The position numbers and the translations under genes were made by a program. Positions 30,403-39,132 of a stretch of 42,445 bases of DNA are shown one piece after another; the stretch's first letter is position 1, and each line of letters opens with the position of its first letter. Source of the stretch: an uncultured Oscillospiraceae bacterium (GTDB lineage Bacteria > Bacillota > Clostridia > Oscillospirales > Oscillospiraceae); the NCBI GenBank assembly GCA_910578575.1, contig CAJTQP010000016.1:1-42445 (forward strand). The letters run 5' to 3'. Below the pieces are notes generated by a model that searched no databases, was not told the origin of the DNA, and was given only the letters and a program-made list of their open reading frames with translations.

Positions 30403-31608
30403 ATGAAAGTTTTGGTTATCAACGCAGGCAGCTCTTCCCTGAAGTATCAGCTTCTGGACCCCGACACCGAAGAGGTGCTGGCCAAGGGCCTTTGCGAGCG
30501 CATCGGCATCGACGGCCACCTGAAGCACACCCCCACCGGCAAGGACGTGTTCGACGCCGATGTGGACATGCCCGACCATGAGGCCGCCATCAAGGAAGTC
30601 CTGGATATCCTCCAGCACAACCACTATGGCGTCATCTCTAGCATGGATGAGATCGATGCTGTGGGCCACCGTGTTGTCCACGGCGGTGAGAGCTTCACCC
30701 ACTCTGTGATCATCGACAACAAGGTCATGCGCGGCATCCGGGCCTGCATCCCCTTGGCCCCCATCCACAACCCTGCCAACATCACCGGCATCGAGGCCTG
30801 CATGGACGTAATGCCTGACAAGCCCATGGTGGCTGTGTTCGACACCGCTTTCCACCAGACCATGCCCCCCAAGGCCTTTATCTACGCAGTGCCCTATCGT
30901 TGGTACACCGAGAATAAGGTCCGCCGCTATGGCTTCCACGGCACCTCCCACCAGTATGTCTCCCAGCGCGCCGCTGAGCTCATCGGTCGCCCCATTGAGG
31001 AGCTGCGCATCGCCACCTGCCACCTGGGCAACGGCGCTTCCACCTGCTCTGTGAAGTTCGGCAAGTCCATCGACACCTCCATGGGCTTTACTCCCCAGGA
31101 CGGCCTGCCCATGGGCACCCGTGCCGGCGCCATTGATGCCGCCATCACCGAGTACATCGCAGACCAGCGGGGCTATTCCGCCAAGCGGGTGGAGAACGTG
31201 CTGAACAAGGAGTCCGGTATGCTGGGCGTTTCCGGCGTCTCCTCCGACTTCCGCGACCTGGAAGCCGCCGCCGCCGAGGGCAACGAGCGTGCCCAGCTGG
31301 CCATTGATATCTTCTGCTTCAAGGTCACCAAGCGCATCGGCTCCTGCGCCGCCGCCATGGGCGGTGTGGACGCAGTGGTCTTTACCGCTGGCGTAGGCGA
31401 GAACTCCGCCACCCTCCGCGCCCGGATCATGGAGGGTCTGGAATTCCTGGGTCTGAAGATCGATCCGGAGAAGAACAACGTCCGGGGCAAGGAAGCCATC
31501 ATCTCCACCGATGATTCCCCCAACAAGATCCTCCTCATCCCCACCAACGAGGAACTGATGATCGCCCGCGACACCGCCCGTTTGGTGAGAGAGATCGACG
31601 ATAAATGA
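30403..31608 (+). CDS. ackA: Acetate kinase
   Basis: Interconverts acetyl phosphate plus ADP with acetate plus ATP, the main ATP-yielding step of acetate fermentation. It has 401 residues. Signatures are LVINAGSSSLKYQLL (4-18), HRVVHGGESF, RYGFHGTSHQYV, and GVGENSATLRARIM near the C-terminus. I chose ATG 30403, 11 bases after AAGGAG; the GTG at 30391 overlaps that site. No phosphotransacetylase gene is adjacent, so pta must lie elsewhere. The gene forms its own unit, ended by a hairpin. No convincing promoter was read in 30246-30402, which otherwise holds only the two leaders. Confidence 0.97.
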   Translation: MKVLVINAGSSSLKYQLLDPDTEEVLAKGLCERIGIDGHLKHTPTGKDVFDADVDMPDHEAAIKEVLDILQHNHYGVISSMDEIDAVGHRVVHGGESFTHSVIIDNKVMRGIRACIPLAPIHNPANITGIEACMDVMPDKPMVAVFDTAFHQTMPPKAFIYAVPYRWYTENKVRRYGFHGTSHQYVSQRAAELIGRPIEELRIATCHLGNGASTCSVKFGKSIDTSMGFTPQDGLPMGTRAGAIDAAITEYIADQRGYSAKRVENVLNKESGMLGVSGVSSDFRDLEAAAAEGNERAQLAIDIFCFKVTKRIGSCAAAMGGVDAVVFTAGVGENSATLRARIMEGLEFLGLKIDPEKNNVRGKEAIISTDDSPNKILLIPTNEELMIARDTARLVREIDDK

Positions 31609-31640
31609 TCCAAAACGGATCGTGTCATATCGAACCATAA

Positions 31641-31671
31641 AAGGGACACTTCTCATTGGGAAGTGTCCCTT
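31641..31671 (+). terminator. Terminator hairpin after ackA
   Basis: A 12-bp perfect stem (31641-31652 with 31660-31671) with a 7-base loop, 32 bases after the stop codon. The T-run is poor (TTCCTC). Confidence 0.68.
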
Positions 31672-31769
31672 CCTCTGTGCCGGAAGGCTTTTGGGGGAAT
31701 AGAGCAAGGATCATGAAAACCGAAAGCACATTTTGTGCTATGCTATCTGATCAGAAGGGAGGGAGCCCA

Positions 31770-32621
31770 ATGGAACCTCAGACGCACATTGCCGCCCAGG
31801 CCATCCGCTACATTGAGGACCACTTAAACGGCAAGCTGGACCTGGAAGCTGTGGCGGCTGCGCTGCACTACTCCAAGTTTTACCTGCACCGCTGCTTTAC
31901 CAAAACAGTGGGGCTGACGGTCCATGAATACATCCAGCGGCGGCAGCTGACCCAGGCGGCGAAACGCCTGGTCTTTTCCCAAAAACCGATTTTGGAAATC
32001 GCCCTTCAAAGCGGCTATGAGAGCCAGCAGGCGTTTAGCACACGGTTCAAAGAGCTATATAAAACCACCCCCGCCGGCTTTCGGGCGGCAGAGGTATTTT
32101 ATCCCCTGCAACTGGAGATACACTTGCAGGCGCCGCCAACCGAGGACGAAATCACCAAGGATGCGATCCGTTTTGCCACGCCTGGGGACATGGAGGATTG
32201 GATGGAGCTGGTGTGCCTCACGGTGGACGGCTATCCCTGCCTGGACCGGGCGGAATACGTGGAGAACTTACGGCGGTATATTGCGGAGAAAAGGGCCCTG
32301 CTCCTGCGGGACGGCAGCCTGCTGATTGCCGCCATGGGTTTTTCCACCAATCCAGGGCGTATAGATTACCTGGCCGTCCACCCGCAGTACCGGCAGTTGG
32401 GGCTTGCCAAGTTGTTTTTGGACAAGCTGGCGGATGAACTGCTGCGGGACCAAGAAATCACGGTGACCACCTACCGCGCAGGGGATAAGGCGGACACAGG
32501 CCACCGGGAGGCATACCGGCGCCTGGGCTTTGTGGAAGGAGAGCTACTTGTGGAGTACGGCTATCCCACCCAACGGTTGGTGCTGCTTCCGGGAAACAAG
32601 GGGGGAGCCATCTATGGGTGA
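31770..32621 (+). CDS. AraC-type DNA-binding domain fused to GNAT acetyltransferase
   Basis: A two-domain protein of 283 residues. Residues 1-108 are an AraC/XylS DNA-binding domain with two helix-turn-helix units (about 25-46 and 74-95) and the characteristic QSGYESQQAFSTRFKELYKTTPAGFR. From about 133 onwards is a GNAT N-acetyltransferase domain with the acetyl-CoA loop LAVHPQYRQLGLAKLFLDKL. The usual AraC sensor domain is absent; the GNAT part may act as the sensor or as an enzyme. I chose ATG 31770 with GAAGGGAGGG upstream. It overlaps the MATE exporter gene by eight bases, so it probably controls, or acts with, that exporter. The ligand is not visible. Confidence 0.85.
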   Translation: MEPQTHIAAQAIRYIEDHLNGKLDLEAVAAALHYSKFYLHRCFTKTVGLTVHEYIQRRQLTQAAKRLVFSQKPILEIALQSGYESQQAFSTRFKELYKTTPAGFRAAEVFYPLQLEIHLQAPPTEDEITKDAIRFATPGDMEDWMELVCLTVDGYPCLDRAEYVENLRRYIAEKRALLLRDGSLLIAAMGFSTNPGRIDYLAVHPQYRQLGLAKLFLDKLADELLRDQEITVTTYRAGDKADTGHREAYRRLGFVEGELLVEYGYPTQRLVLLPGNKGGAIYG

Positions 32622-33942
32622 AGCGCAGAGCAACCCATTAGCCCAAAGTACCCGCGGGGTGTCCCTCATCCGATTCGCGGCACCGAGTATGGTGATGATG
32701 CTGTTTATGGGCTTATACACCATAGTGGATACATTTTTCGTGGCTCGTTTTGTGAACACGGATGCCCTGTCAGCCATCAATATCGTCTGCCCTGTCATCA
32801 ACCTGATCGTGGGATTGGGAACCATGCTTGCATCAGGGGGAAGCGCCATTGTGGCGCGGAAAATGGGAAGGGGAGATACCACACAGGCGCGGCAGGACTT
32901 TACCCTGATCGTTCTCACGGGCCTGTTCACCGGCTTGGCCATTACCGTTCTGGGCCTGCTCTTTCTGGAGGAAATTGTGTGGGGCTTGGGGGCAAGCGAG
33001 CGGTTGTTTCCCTATTGTCAAGATTACCTGGCGATACAGCTTTTGTTCGCCACCGGGAATATCATGCAGGTCTTATATCAAAATCTGTTTGTGACTGCAG
33101 GAAAGCCCGGTTTAGGTCTGGTTCTCTCTGTACTGGCAGGAGTTGCGAACATTGTCCTTGACTATCTCTTTCTTGTCGTGCTGCAACTGGGGATCAAAGG
33201 CGCTGCCCTTGGGACAGGCATTGGATACATGCTGCCGGTTCTGCTGGGAACGATATTCTTTTTCACTGATAGAAGTGCGCTGCATTTCTGCCGGCCGAAA
33301 CTGGACGGTTCGGTTTTGTGCAAGAGCTGTTCCAACGGCGTTTCGGAACTGGTCAGCCAACTCTCCACAGCTGTCACCACATTTTTGTTCAACGCCACCA
33401 TGATGAAGCTGTTGGGGGAGGAGGGTGTGGCGGCGATCACGGTAATCCTATACGCCCAATTCCTGCTGACAGCCCTCACCATTGGCTTTTCCATGGGGGT
33501 GGCGCCGGTGGTCAGCTATCACTATGGGAGCGGGGATAGGGCGCAGCTCAAAAAGATTGCGGGGATCTGTATCCGCTGTATCCTGACCGTTTCCCTTTTT
33601 GTGTTTCTCCTGGCCTTCTTTGGGGGAGCGACCATTGCGAGACTGTTTGCCAAGGAAAACGCGGCGGTCTTTGCCATCACGAAGGCGGGCTTTTCCATCG
33701 TCGCCTTTGGTTTCCTCTTTTCCGGCAGCAACATCTTTGCCTCTGCGTTCCTCACAGCCCTGTCCAATGGGAAGGCCTCCACAGCCATATCTTTTTCGCG
33801 GACCTTTGGCTTCCTAATACTTTTCCTGTTGGTCCTGCCAAAACTGTTCCAGGTAACGGGGGTGTGGCTGGCCATCCCCCTGGCGGAGCTGTGTACCCTT
33901 GGACTGACAGTCCCCCTGGTCAGACATAGCATGAAGGGATAA
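32614..33942 (+). CDS. MATE family efflux transporter
   Basis: A cation-driven multidrug or metabolite exporter, 442 residues with about twelve hydrophobic segments. MATE features include LIRFAAPSMVMMLFMGLYTIVDTFFVARFVNTDALSAINI at the N-terminus and ASGGSAIVARKMGRGD after the second segment. The repeat half resumes near LVSQLSTAVTTFLFNATMMKLLGEEGVAAITV. The ATG lies inside the end of the AraC-GNAT gene (eight-base overlap, GGGGGGAG upstream), so it is translationally coupled to it. It belongs to the MepA/DinF-like branch often found with regulators in Clostridia. The substrate is unknown. Confidence 0.92.
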   Translation: MGEAQSNPLAQSTRGVSLIRFAAPSMVMMLFMGLYTIVDTFFVARFVNTDALSAINIVCPVINLIVGLGTMLASGGSAIVARKMGRGDTTQARQDFTLIVLTGLFTGLAITVLGLLFLEEIVWGLGASERLFPYCQDYLAIQLLFATGNIMQVLYQNLFVTAGKPGLGLVLSVLAGVANIVLDYLFLVVLQLGIKGAALGTGIGYMLPVLLGTIFFFTDRSALHFCRPKLDGSVLCKSCSNGVSELVSQLSTAVTTFLFNATMMKLLGEEGVAAITVILYAQFLLTALTIGFSMGVAPVVSYHYGSGDRAQLKKIAGICIRCILTVSLFVFLLAFFGGATIARLFAKENAAVFAITKAGFSIVAFGFLFSGSNIFASAFLTALSNGKASTAISFSRTFGFLILFLLVLPKLFQVTGVWLAIPLAELCTLGLTVPLVRHSMKG

Positions 33943-33948
33943 AAAGGC

Positions 33949-33994
33949 CCCTGCGGTCTCTTACGTTTTCCGTGAAGAGACCGTAGGGTTTTTT
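33949..33994. terminator. Bidirectional terminator between MATE gene and P-type ATPase
   Basis: A 14-bp stem with one G-U pair (33949-33962 with 33975-33988), 12-base loop, six T residues on the right, and AAAAA on the left serving minus-strand transcripts. The genes on both sides converge on it. Confidence 0.88.
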
Positions 33995-34001
33995 CGTTTT
34001 A

Positions 34002-36371
34002 TTATTCCGCATACTTTCCGCCGCTGACGTGGTTCAGAAGCAAGCCGCCGCCTTCCAGCAGCTTGTTCAGCAGCCAGATCACCGAGGGGATCAGAAGGAT
34101 GAACACCGTCAGCACCAAGAGACTGCCAAAGTCCAGGGCGGACAGGGAGAAGGCGCCGGGGAAGAAGATCAGGATCACCAACAGCAGGAGGATCAACACC
34201 CCCATCATCCCCAGATGCAGCAGGTTCACCGGCTTGGCCACTTTCCAGACCATGAAGAAGCCCACGATGGTCACCAACAGGGCGGTGATGGTGGAGATTT
34301 GGTCGTTATCCATCTGGAAGGCCTGTTGGAAGAGCAGGACAAAGATGATAATGAACAAATCCGTGAACGCCGCCGGGAGGGCCCGGAGGATGGCATTGCG
34401 CAGGAACTGTCCACTGACCAGGTCCCCGTTGGGTTCCAGGGCCAGGACGAAGGAGGGGATACCGATGGACACCAGACTCATCAAGGTGAGCTGGGAGGGG
34501 GTCAGGGGATAGGAGAACACCGCCGTAATGGAGATGACAGCCAGGATCAGGGAGAAGATGTTTTTTACCAGATAGAGGGAGGCAGAGCGCTCAATGTTGT
34601 TGATGACCCGCCGCCCCTCCGCCACCACGGCGGGCATGGAGGAGAAGTCCGAGTTCATCAGCACCAGATCGGAAATCTGCGCGGCCACATCACTGCCAGA
34701 GGCCATGGCGATGGAGCAGTCAGCCTCCTTGAGGGCCAACACGTCATTGACCCCGTCCCCAGTCATGGCCACGGTATGACCCGCCTTTTGCAGGGCCTGG
34801 ATGAGCTGCTTCTTTTGGTTGGGCTTCACCCGGCCAAAGACGTTGTACGCCTCGCAGGCGGCCTCCACGTCCTCATAGCTTTTCAAAGTGGAGGCGTCCA
34901 CGTAGTGTTCCGCACCCTGAATCCCCGCCTCTTTGGCGGCGGCGGAGACGGTAACGGGGTTGTCCCCCGAAATCACCTTTACCGTGACCCCCTGCTGGTG
35001 GAAGTAGGCAAAGGTCTCTTTGGCCTTTTCCCGCACAGGGTTTTTCAGGCACACAAAGGCCAAGGCGTTGGGGGAGGCAATGCCCCGGCCGTCAGGGCCC
35101 GGCTTGCAGGAGGCCAGAAGCAGCACCCGGCTGCCGTCTGCCATGGCCTCTTCTGCAGTGGCACGGTAGGGGGCGTATGCCTGTCCCAGAATAAACTCCG
35201 GGGCCCCTAGGGCATAACACTCCTCCATGCTATAGGCCACGGCGCTATACTTGGTCTCTGAGGAGAAGCCCAGTACCTGGACAGCGCTCCGGGCCCCCTC
35301 CCGTTTCAGGGCCTTTTGCAGGGCCACCATGGTCTCGTTGTCCGGCTGCATGTTGGAGACGAAGTCAGAGAGCACGGTGGTCAACGCCTCCTGGCTGAGG
35401 TCAGAGTTTAGGGGAATCAGGCCCTGATAGGCCATCTCCGGCTGGGTGATGGTGCCAGTTTTGTCCACGCACAGCACGTCCACGCGGGCCAGGGTCTCGG
35501 TACACTTCAGGTCCTGGACCAGGGTGCCCTTGGTGGCCAGCCGGGCCACACTGGTGGCCAAGGCCACGCTCACCAGGAGATAGAGGCCCTCCGGGATCAT
35601 ACCGATGACGGCAGCGGCGGTGGTCTCCACCCCCTCCTTCACAGATAGCCCCAGCAAGGCCGTCTGCCGGTGGAAGAGCAGCAGGCCGATGGGGATGATG
35701 AGGATGCCGATCACCAGTAGCAGCCGGTTCAGGGAGCGCATCATGCCTGGCAGATGGCTCTTTTTGGACTTTTTCGCCTCGTTGGTCAGTTGGGAGGCGT
35801 AGGAATCCGCCCCCACCTTGGTGAGGCAGGCCCGGCACTTTCCCGAAACCACAAAGCTGCCGGAGAGGAGGGTGTCCCCTGGGTTCTTGGCGATCTCGTC
35901 GGATTCGCCGGTAATCAGGGATTCATTCACTTGGACGGAGCCGGACACCACCTGGGCGTCGGCGGTGATCTGGTTCCCTGCCCCCAGCACGATGAGGTCG
36001 TCCTTCACCAGGCTGCCGGTGGGGACGGTGGCGGGCTTTCCGTCCCGGATCACCTGGGCCTTGGGGGCGGAGAGTAGGGAGAGCTCGTCCAGCTTTTTCT
36101 TGGACAGAAGCTCCTGGACAATGCCGATGGCGGTGTTGGCCAGGACCACGCCCAGGAAGATCAGCTCGTCAAAGGAGCCCACGGCGATGAGGATCCCGGC
36201 CAGGACAAAGAAGATGAGGTTGAAGAAGGAAAAGACATTCTCCAGCACGATCCGCTGCACAGACTTGGTGGGGGACTCCGGCGGGGCATTTACCAGGCCG
36301 GATTCCGTCCGTTTTCGGACCTGCGCGGAGGTGAGGCCCAGGGTGGGGTAGTCTTTTGTATTTGCGGGCAT
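34002..36371 (-). CDS. P-type cation ATPase, CtpE-like
   Basis: Membrane pump driven by ATP, 789 residues. The actuator motif is TGES (154-157), the phosphorylated Asp303 is in CVDKTGTIT, the hinge is TGDGVND, and the M4 ion-site motif is IPEGL (259-263). It lacks N-terminal heavy-metal-binding domains and CPC motifs, so it is not a copper- or cadmium-type pump. The PEGL motif and compact length resemble the calcium-linked CtpE group. At least eight membrane segments are apparent, four of them after the P domain. The start has GGAGG 8 bases upstream. It is a single-gene unit between two terminators. Calcium as the substrate is inference. Confidence 0.85.
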   Translation of the reverse strand: MPANTKDYPTLGLTSAQVRKRTESGLVNAPPESPTKSVQRIVLENVFSFFNLIFFVLAGILIAVGSFDELIFLGVVLANTAIGIVQELLSKKKLDELSLLSAPKAQVIRDGKPATVPTGSLVKDDLIVLGAGNQITADAQVVSGSVQVNESLITGESDEIAKNPGDTLLSGSFVVSGKCRACLTKVGADSYASQLTNEAKKSKKSHLPGMMRSLNRLLLVIGILIIPIGLLLFHRQTALLGLSVKEGVETTAAAVIGMIPEGLYLLVSVALATSVARLATKGTLVQDLKCTETLARVDVLCVDKTGTITQPEMAYQGLIPLNSDLSQEALTTVLSDFVSNMQPDNETMVALQKALKREGARSAVQVLGFSSETKYSAVAYSMEECYALGAPEFILGQAYAPYRATAEEAMADGSRVLLLASCKPGPDGRGIASPNALAFVCLKNPVREKAKETFAYFHQQGVTVKVISGDNPVTVSAAAKEAGIQGAEHYVDASTLKSYEDVEAACEAYNVFGRVKPNQKKQLIQALQKAGHTVAMTGDGVNDVLALKEADCSIAMASGSDVAAQISDLVLMNSDFSSMPAVVAEGRRVINNIERSASLYLVKNIFSLILAVISITAVFSYPLTPSQLTLMSLVSIGIPSFVLALEPNGDLVSGQFLRNAILRALPAAFTDLFIIIFVLLFQQAFQMDNDQISTITALLVTIVGFFMVWKVAKPVNLLHLGMMGVLILLLLVILIFFPGAFSLSALDFGSLLVLTVFILLIPSVIWLLNKLLEGGGLLLNHVSGGKYAE

Positions 36372-36402
36372 AGTCGTACCTCCGAGTTTGGAACAGAATG
36401 GG

Positions 36403-36445
36403 AAAAACCGGAGGCCTGTGGGGTGAATCCCGACAGGCCTCCGGT
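36403..36445 (-). terminator. Intrinsic terminator of the radical SAM gene
   Basis: A perfect 13-bp stem (36407-36419 with 36433-36445), 13-base loop, and a T-run at 36403-36407 on the minus strand. It lies between the radical SAM stop and the P-type ATPase start, so the two genes are separate units. Confidence 0.88.
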
Positions 36446-36496
36446 ATTCATACCAAAGGTATCATACACTTTTTTGACAAAATGTGCAATATCTTC

Positions 36497-37879
36497 TTAT
36501 TTGCCCGATGCCTGCTTCATCTCGCCACAGCTCATGCAGCCGTGGGCGCAATCCCAGAGCTTTTCCGAGGTGGGCTGCCAGTTCTTGGCATAGGCGTCGC
36601 ACTTAGAGCAGAGTTCCTCCACTGTTTCGGGGGACTCCATATCCGTGGACTTGGACTGGGTCTTGTTGACCATCTCTCGCAGAGCCTGGGGATTTTCCAG
36701 CATGGGGCAGGGGCGAAGGTGGTTGTCGTTGAAGGGCTGCCCGTCGTGGTAGGCCTTGAACAGGGGAGAGCGCAGGGCCTCCAGCAGGGTCTTTTCCCGG
36801 ATGTTGGAATCGGAATAATGGATGAACACGCAGGGGTCACAGTCGCCGTTGGCGTTGATGTGGAGATAACGCCGGCCGCCGGCAATGCAGCCGCCCACAT
36901 ACTCGCCGTCGTTCTGGAAGTCCATCATGAAGATGGGCTTGGTGCTGCGCATGGAGCGGATCTGGTGGTACATATACTCCCGCTGTTCGGGATTGGGCAT
37001 GAGCTCAGGTACAGCGTCCTTGCCCACGGGCATGTAGTGGAAGTACCACACGAAGAAGGCGCCCCACTCCACCAGCTGGTCGATATAGGCCTCGGAGCTC
37101 ACGTCCTTGACGTTGGCGCTGGTGTAGCAGGTGGACACGCCGAAGGGGAGACGGTGCTCCTTGAGCAGGTTCATGGCCTTGACCACCTTGTTGTAAGTGC
37201 CGTTGCCCCGGCGGGAGTCGGTGGCCTCCTCGAAGCCCTCCACACTGATGACGGGGACGAAGTTCTTCACCTTGGCCATGCCCTGGGCGAACTCCTCGTC
37301 GATGAGGGTGGCGTTGGTAAAGCACATGAAGATGGCGTCGTTGTGGGCCTCGCAGAGCTTCAACAAATCATGCTTCCGCACCAGGGGTTCGCCGCCGGTG
37401 TAGATGTAGAAATACGTGCCCATGTCTTTGCCCTGGCGGATGATGTCGTCGATCTCCTCATAGGACAGGTTCAGCTTGTTGCCATACTCCGCCGCCCAGC
37501 AGCCCTTGCAGTGGAGGTTGCAGGCGGAGGTGGGGTCCAGCAGGATGGCCCAGGGGACGTTGCAGTCGTACTTCTGGCGGATCTCATCGCCCTTCTTCCA
37601 GCCAGTGATGCTGGCGTTGAGGAAGAAGTTGGACAGCAAGGTCTCGGTGAAGCCCAGGTCCATCTCCGTCATCATCCGCACCACCAGCTTGTGGGAGGTG
37701 GCGTTCTCGTTGCTGACGGCCTCGCGGACAGCGGCCCGCTGGCGGGGGAAACTCTGAGGACCATCACCGGCAAATTTGTCGATCATGTCCATCACGTGGA
37801 CCAGGTTCTTAATGGGATCCTTCTCAATGTAAGAGAAGGCCTGATTGAGTGCAAATTTTTTGATGCTGTTGCCAAGCAT
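36497..37879 (-). CDS. Radical SAM protein with SPASM-like C-terminus
   Basis: A 460-residue radical SAM enzyme of unknown substrate. An N-terminal helical domain (1-105) precedes the CxxxCxxC cluster motif at Cys120, Cys124 and Cys127 (CNLHCKGCWAAEYG), followed by YTGGEPL and VISVEGF. The C-terminal part holds further cysteines (GGCIAGGRRYLHINANGDCDPC and the terminal CSKCDA ... CAHGCMSC), as expected for auxiliary Fe-S clusters of the SPASM type. Such proteins modify peptides or other small substrates. No short peptide-precursor gene was found beside it. The start has AAGGAGG 8 bases upstream. It is a single-gene unit with an AT-rich promoter region and its own terminator. Confidence 0.88.
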   Translation of the reverse strand: MLGNSIKKFALNQAFSYIEKDPIKNLVHVMDMIDKFAGDGPQSFPRQRAAVREAVSNENATSHKLVVRMMTEMDLGFTETLLSNFFLNASITGWKKGDEIRQKYDCNVPWAILLDPTSACNLHCKGCWAAEYGNKLNLSYEEIDDIIRQGKDMGTYFYIYTGGEPLVRKHDLLKLCEAHNDAIFMCFTNATLIDEEFAQGMAKVKNFVPVISVEGFEEATDSRRGNGTYNKVVKAMNLLKEHRLPFGVSTCYTSANVKDVSSEAYIDQLVEWGAFFVWYFHYMPVGKDAVPELMPNPEQREYMYHQIRSMRSTKPIFMMDFQNDGEYVGGCIAGGRRYLHINANGDCDPCVFIHYSDSNIREKTLLEALRSPLFKAYHDGQPFNDNHLRPCPMLENPQALREMVNKTQSKSTDMESPETVEELCSKCDAYAKNWQPTSEKLWDCAHGCMSCGEMKQASGK

Positions 37880-37968
37880 AGCGACTTCCTCCTTGTCTCT
37901 TTTAGGTGTCTTTTATTAAACTCTGAATACAGGATCATAGGTATTGAGAGAAAGTGGATTTAAATTAT

Positions 37969-37998
37969 ATAATACCATAAAAGCTGATATTTTTTCAA
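37969..37998 (-). promoter_or_regulatory. Putative promoter of the radical SAM gene
   Basis: On the minus strand TTGAAA (37993-37998), an 18-base spacer and TATTAT (37969-37974), with a second -10-like TATAAT just downstream. It lies in a markedly AT-rich stretch about 90 bases before the start. Confidence 0.5.
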
Positions 37999-37999
37999 G

Positions 38000-38235
38000 A
38001 GGGAAAGGTAAAAAAAGAAAGAAAAAATATGAAATTAGGCAAAACTACAAAAATGTCTAAGGCTTCCCTTTTCAATCCCGATGTATTATACACCTTTACT
38101 GCCTATAATGCAAGCACTTCTCTAGGAAATATTTCTTAATTAGAAACTAAAATAAATAAAAAGAATACATGAGAAAGTGGAGAAGAAGCTGGCGCGGATA
38201 TTTTGCAAAAAAGGGAGCCGGGCTTGCGCCGCCGG
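38000..38235. other. AT-rich intergenic stretch without a supported gene
   Basis: Between the radical SAM and DUF2461 promoters lies sequence much richer in A and T than its surroundings, with several TATAAT-like words and a short dyad TTTCT-N5-AGAAA (38132-38146). Small open frames on the minus strand have no ribosome-binding site or family features. I see no gene or RNA of known type here. Confidence 0.5.
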
Positions 38236-38264
38236 TTGAAAAAACAGGAGGAATGTGGTAGGAT
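38236..38264 (+). promoter_or_regulatory. Putative promoter of the DUF2461 gene
   Basis: TTGAAA (38236-38241), a 17-base spacer and TAGGAT (38259-38264). A 7-bp inverted repeat GCCGGGA/TCCCGGC (38266-38288) lies at the expected transcript start. Confidence 0.5.
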
Positions 38265-38360
38265 GGCCGGGAAAGCAGAGGTCCCGGCAGAAGTAAAATA
38301 ACCCAAACCGGAGATTCTATGCACCGGCAAGGGAAATTCCCGCCGGAGGAAGGAGAAGGC

Positions 38361-39026
38361 ATGGACAAGAGATTTTCAGAGGAGACCATCCGCTTTTTCT
38401 GGGAGCTTCAATTCAACAATGACCGGGATTGGTTCCAGGCCCACAAGCAGCAGTATACCGACCATGTGCTCACGCCCCTGCGGCAGTTGGCGGAGGAGGT
38501 GTATGACCGCTTTTTGGAGGAGCATTCTGACCTGCCTTTGACCCTGCGGGTCAGCCGGATCTACCGGGACGCCCGCCGTCTCCACGGCAAGGGCCCCTAT
38601 AAAAAGAGCATGTGGTTCACCTTCCGCACAGCGGGGGAGGACTGGAGCCGCCAGCCCGCCTTTTGGTTTGAGGTCCGGGCGGAGGGTTACAACTATGGCA
38701 TGGGCATTTACAGTGCCGCTCCGGCCACCATGGCCCGCTTCCGCCGGGAAATCGACCAGCACCCGGAAACCATCCGCAAATTGGCCCAGGCCTTTGCCCA
38801 ACAGGAGCGCTTTGTCCTGGAGGGCGAGTGCTATAAGCGCCCCAAGGGGACGCCCCCGGCTCCGCTGGACCAGTGGTACAACCGGAAGAGCATCAACCTG
38901 TGCAGTTATCATCCCGTGGACCAGCAGCTTTATAGCCAGGACCTGGCGGAAACATTGCTGGAGGGTTTCACGGCGCTGCTGCCCTACTACAACTATTTCC
39001 AAGCACTGTGTGCACGGGGGGACTGA
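38361..39026 (+). CDS. DUF2461 domain-containing protein
   Basis: A 221-residue cytoplasmic protein of the DUF2461 family (TIGR02453-type), function unknown. Family features are the N-terminal FSEETIRFFWELQFNNDRDWFQAHKQQY, the basic core RVSRIYRDARRLHGKGPYKKSMWFTFR, and FWFEVRAEGYNYGMGIY. I chose ATG 38361, preceded by GGAAGGAG; the open frame begins at 38319, but those residues come from the leader. It is a single-gene unit with its own promoter and terminator. Neighbours give no hint of function. Confidence 0.88.
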   Translation: MDKRFSEETIRFFWELQFNNDRDWFQAHKQQYTDHVLTPLRQLAEEVYDRFLEEHSDLPLTLRVSRIYRDARRLHGKGPYKKSMWFTFRTAGEDWSRQPAFWFEVRAEGYNYGMGIYSAAPATMARFRREIDQHPETIRKLAQAFAQQERFVLEGECYKRPKGTPPAPLDQWYNRKSINLCSYHPVDQQLYSQDLAETLLEGFTALLPYYNYFQALCARGD

Positions 39027-39088
39027 GGGCGCGGCGGCTTTTCTTTTAGGATATGCACGCCGCCGGGTCCTATGACTGGATTTCATAA

Positions 39089-39120
39089 GAGACGGCCGCT
39101 GGATGGACAGCGGCCGTCTC
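39089..39120. terminator. Bidirectional hairpin between DUF2461 and CapA-like genes
   Basis: A 12-bp perfect stem (39089-39100 with 39109-39120) and 8-base loop between convergent genes, followed on the plus strand by GTTCTATCGTGTTT. Confidence 0.72.
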
Positions 39121-39132
39121 GTTCTATCGTGT

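Noticed and set aside
30178..31707. 509-codon minus-strand frame across ackA into tmcAL
   Set aside because: Antisense of a strongly conserved ackA; its end is the ackA-tmcAL intergenic region read through.
36398..37963. 521-codon plus-strand frame opposite the radical SAM gene
   Set aside because: Shadow of the radical SAM coding strand, rich in Val, Gly and His, and it begins inside a terminator hairpin.
38136..38389. Small minus-strand open frames in the AT-rich gap
   Set aside because: Low-complexity, Phe/Ser/Pro-rich translations with no ribosome-binding site, antisense to the DUF2461 promoter and leader.
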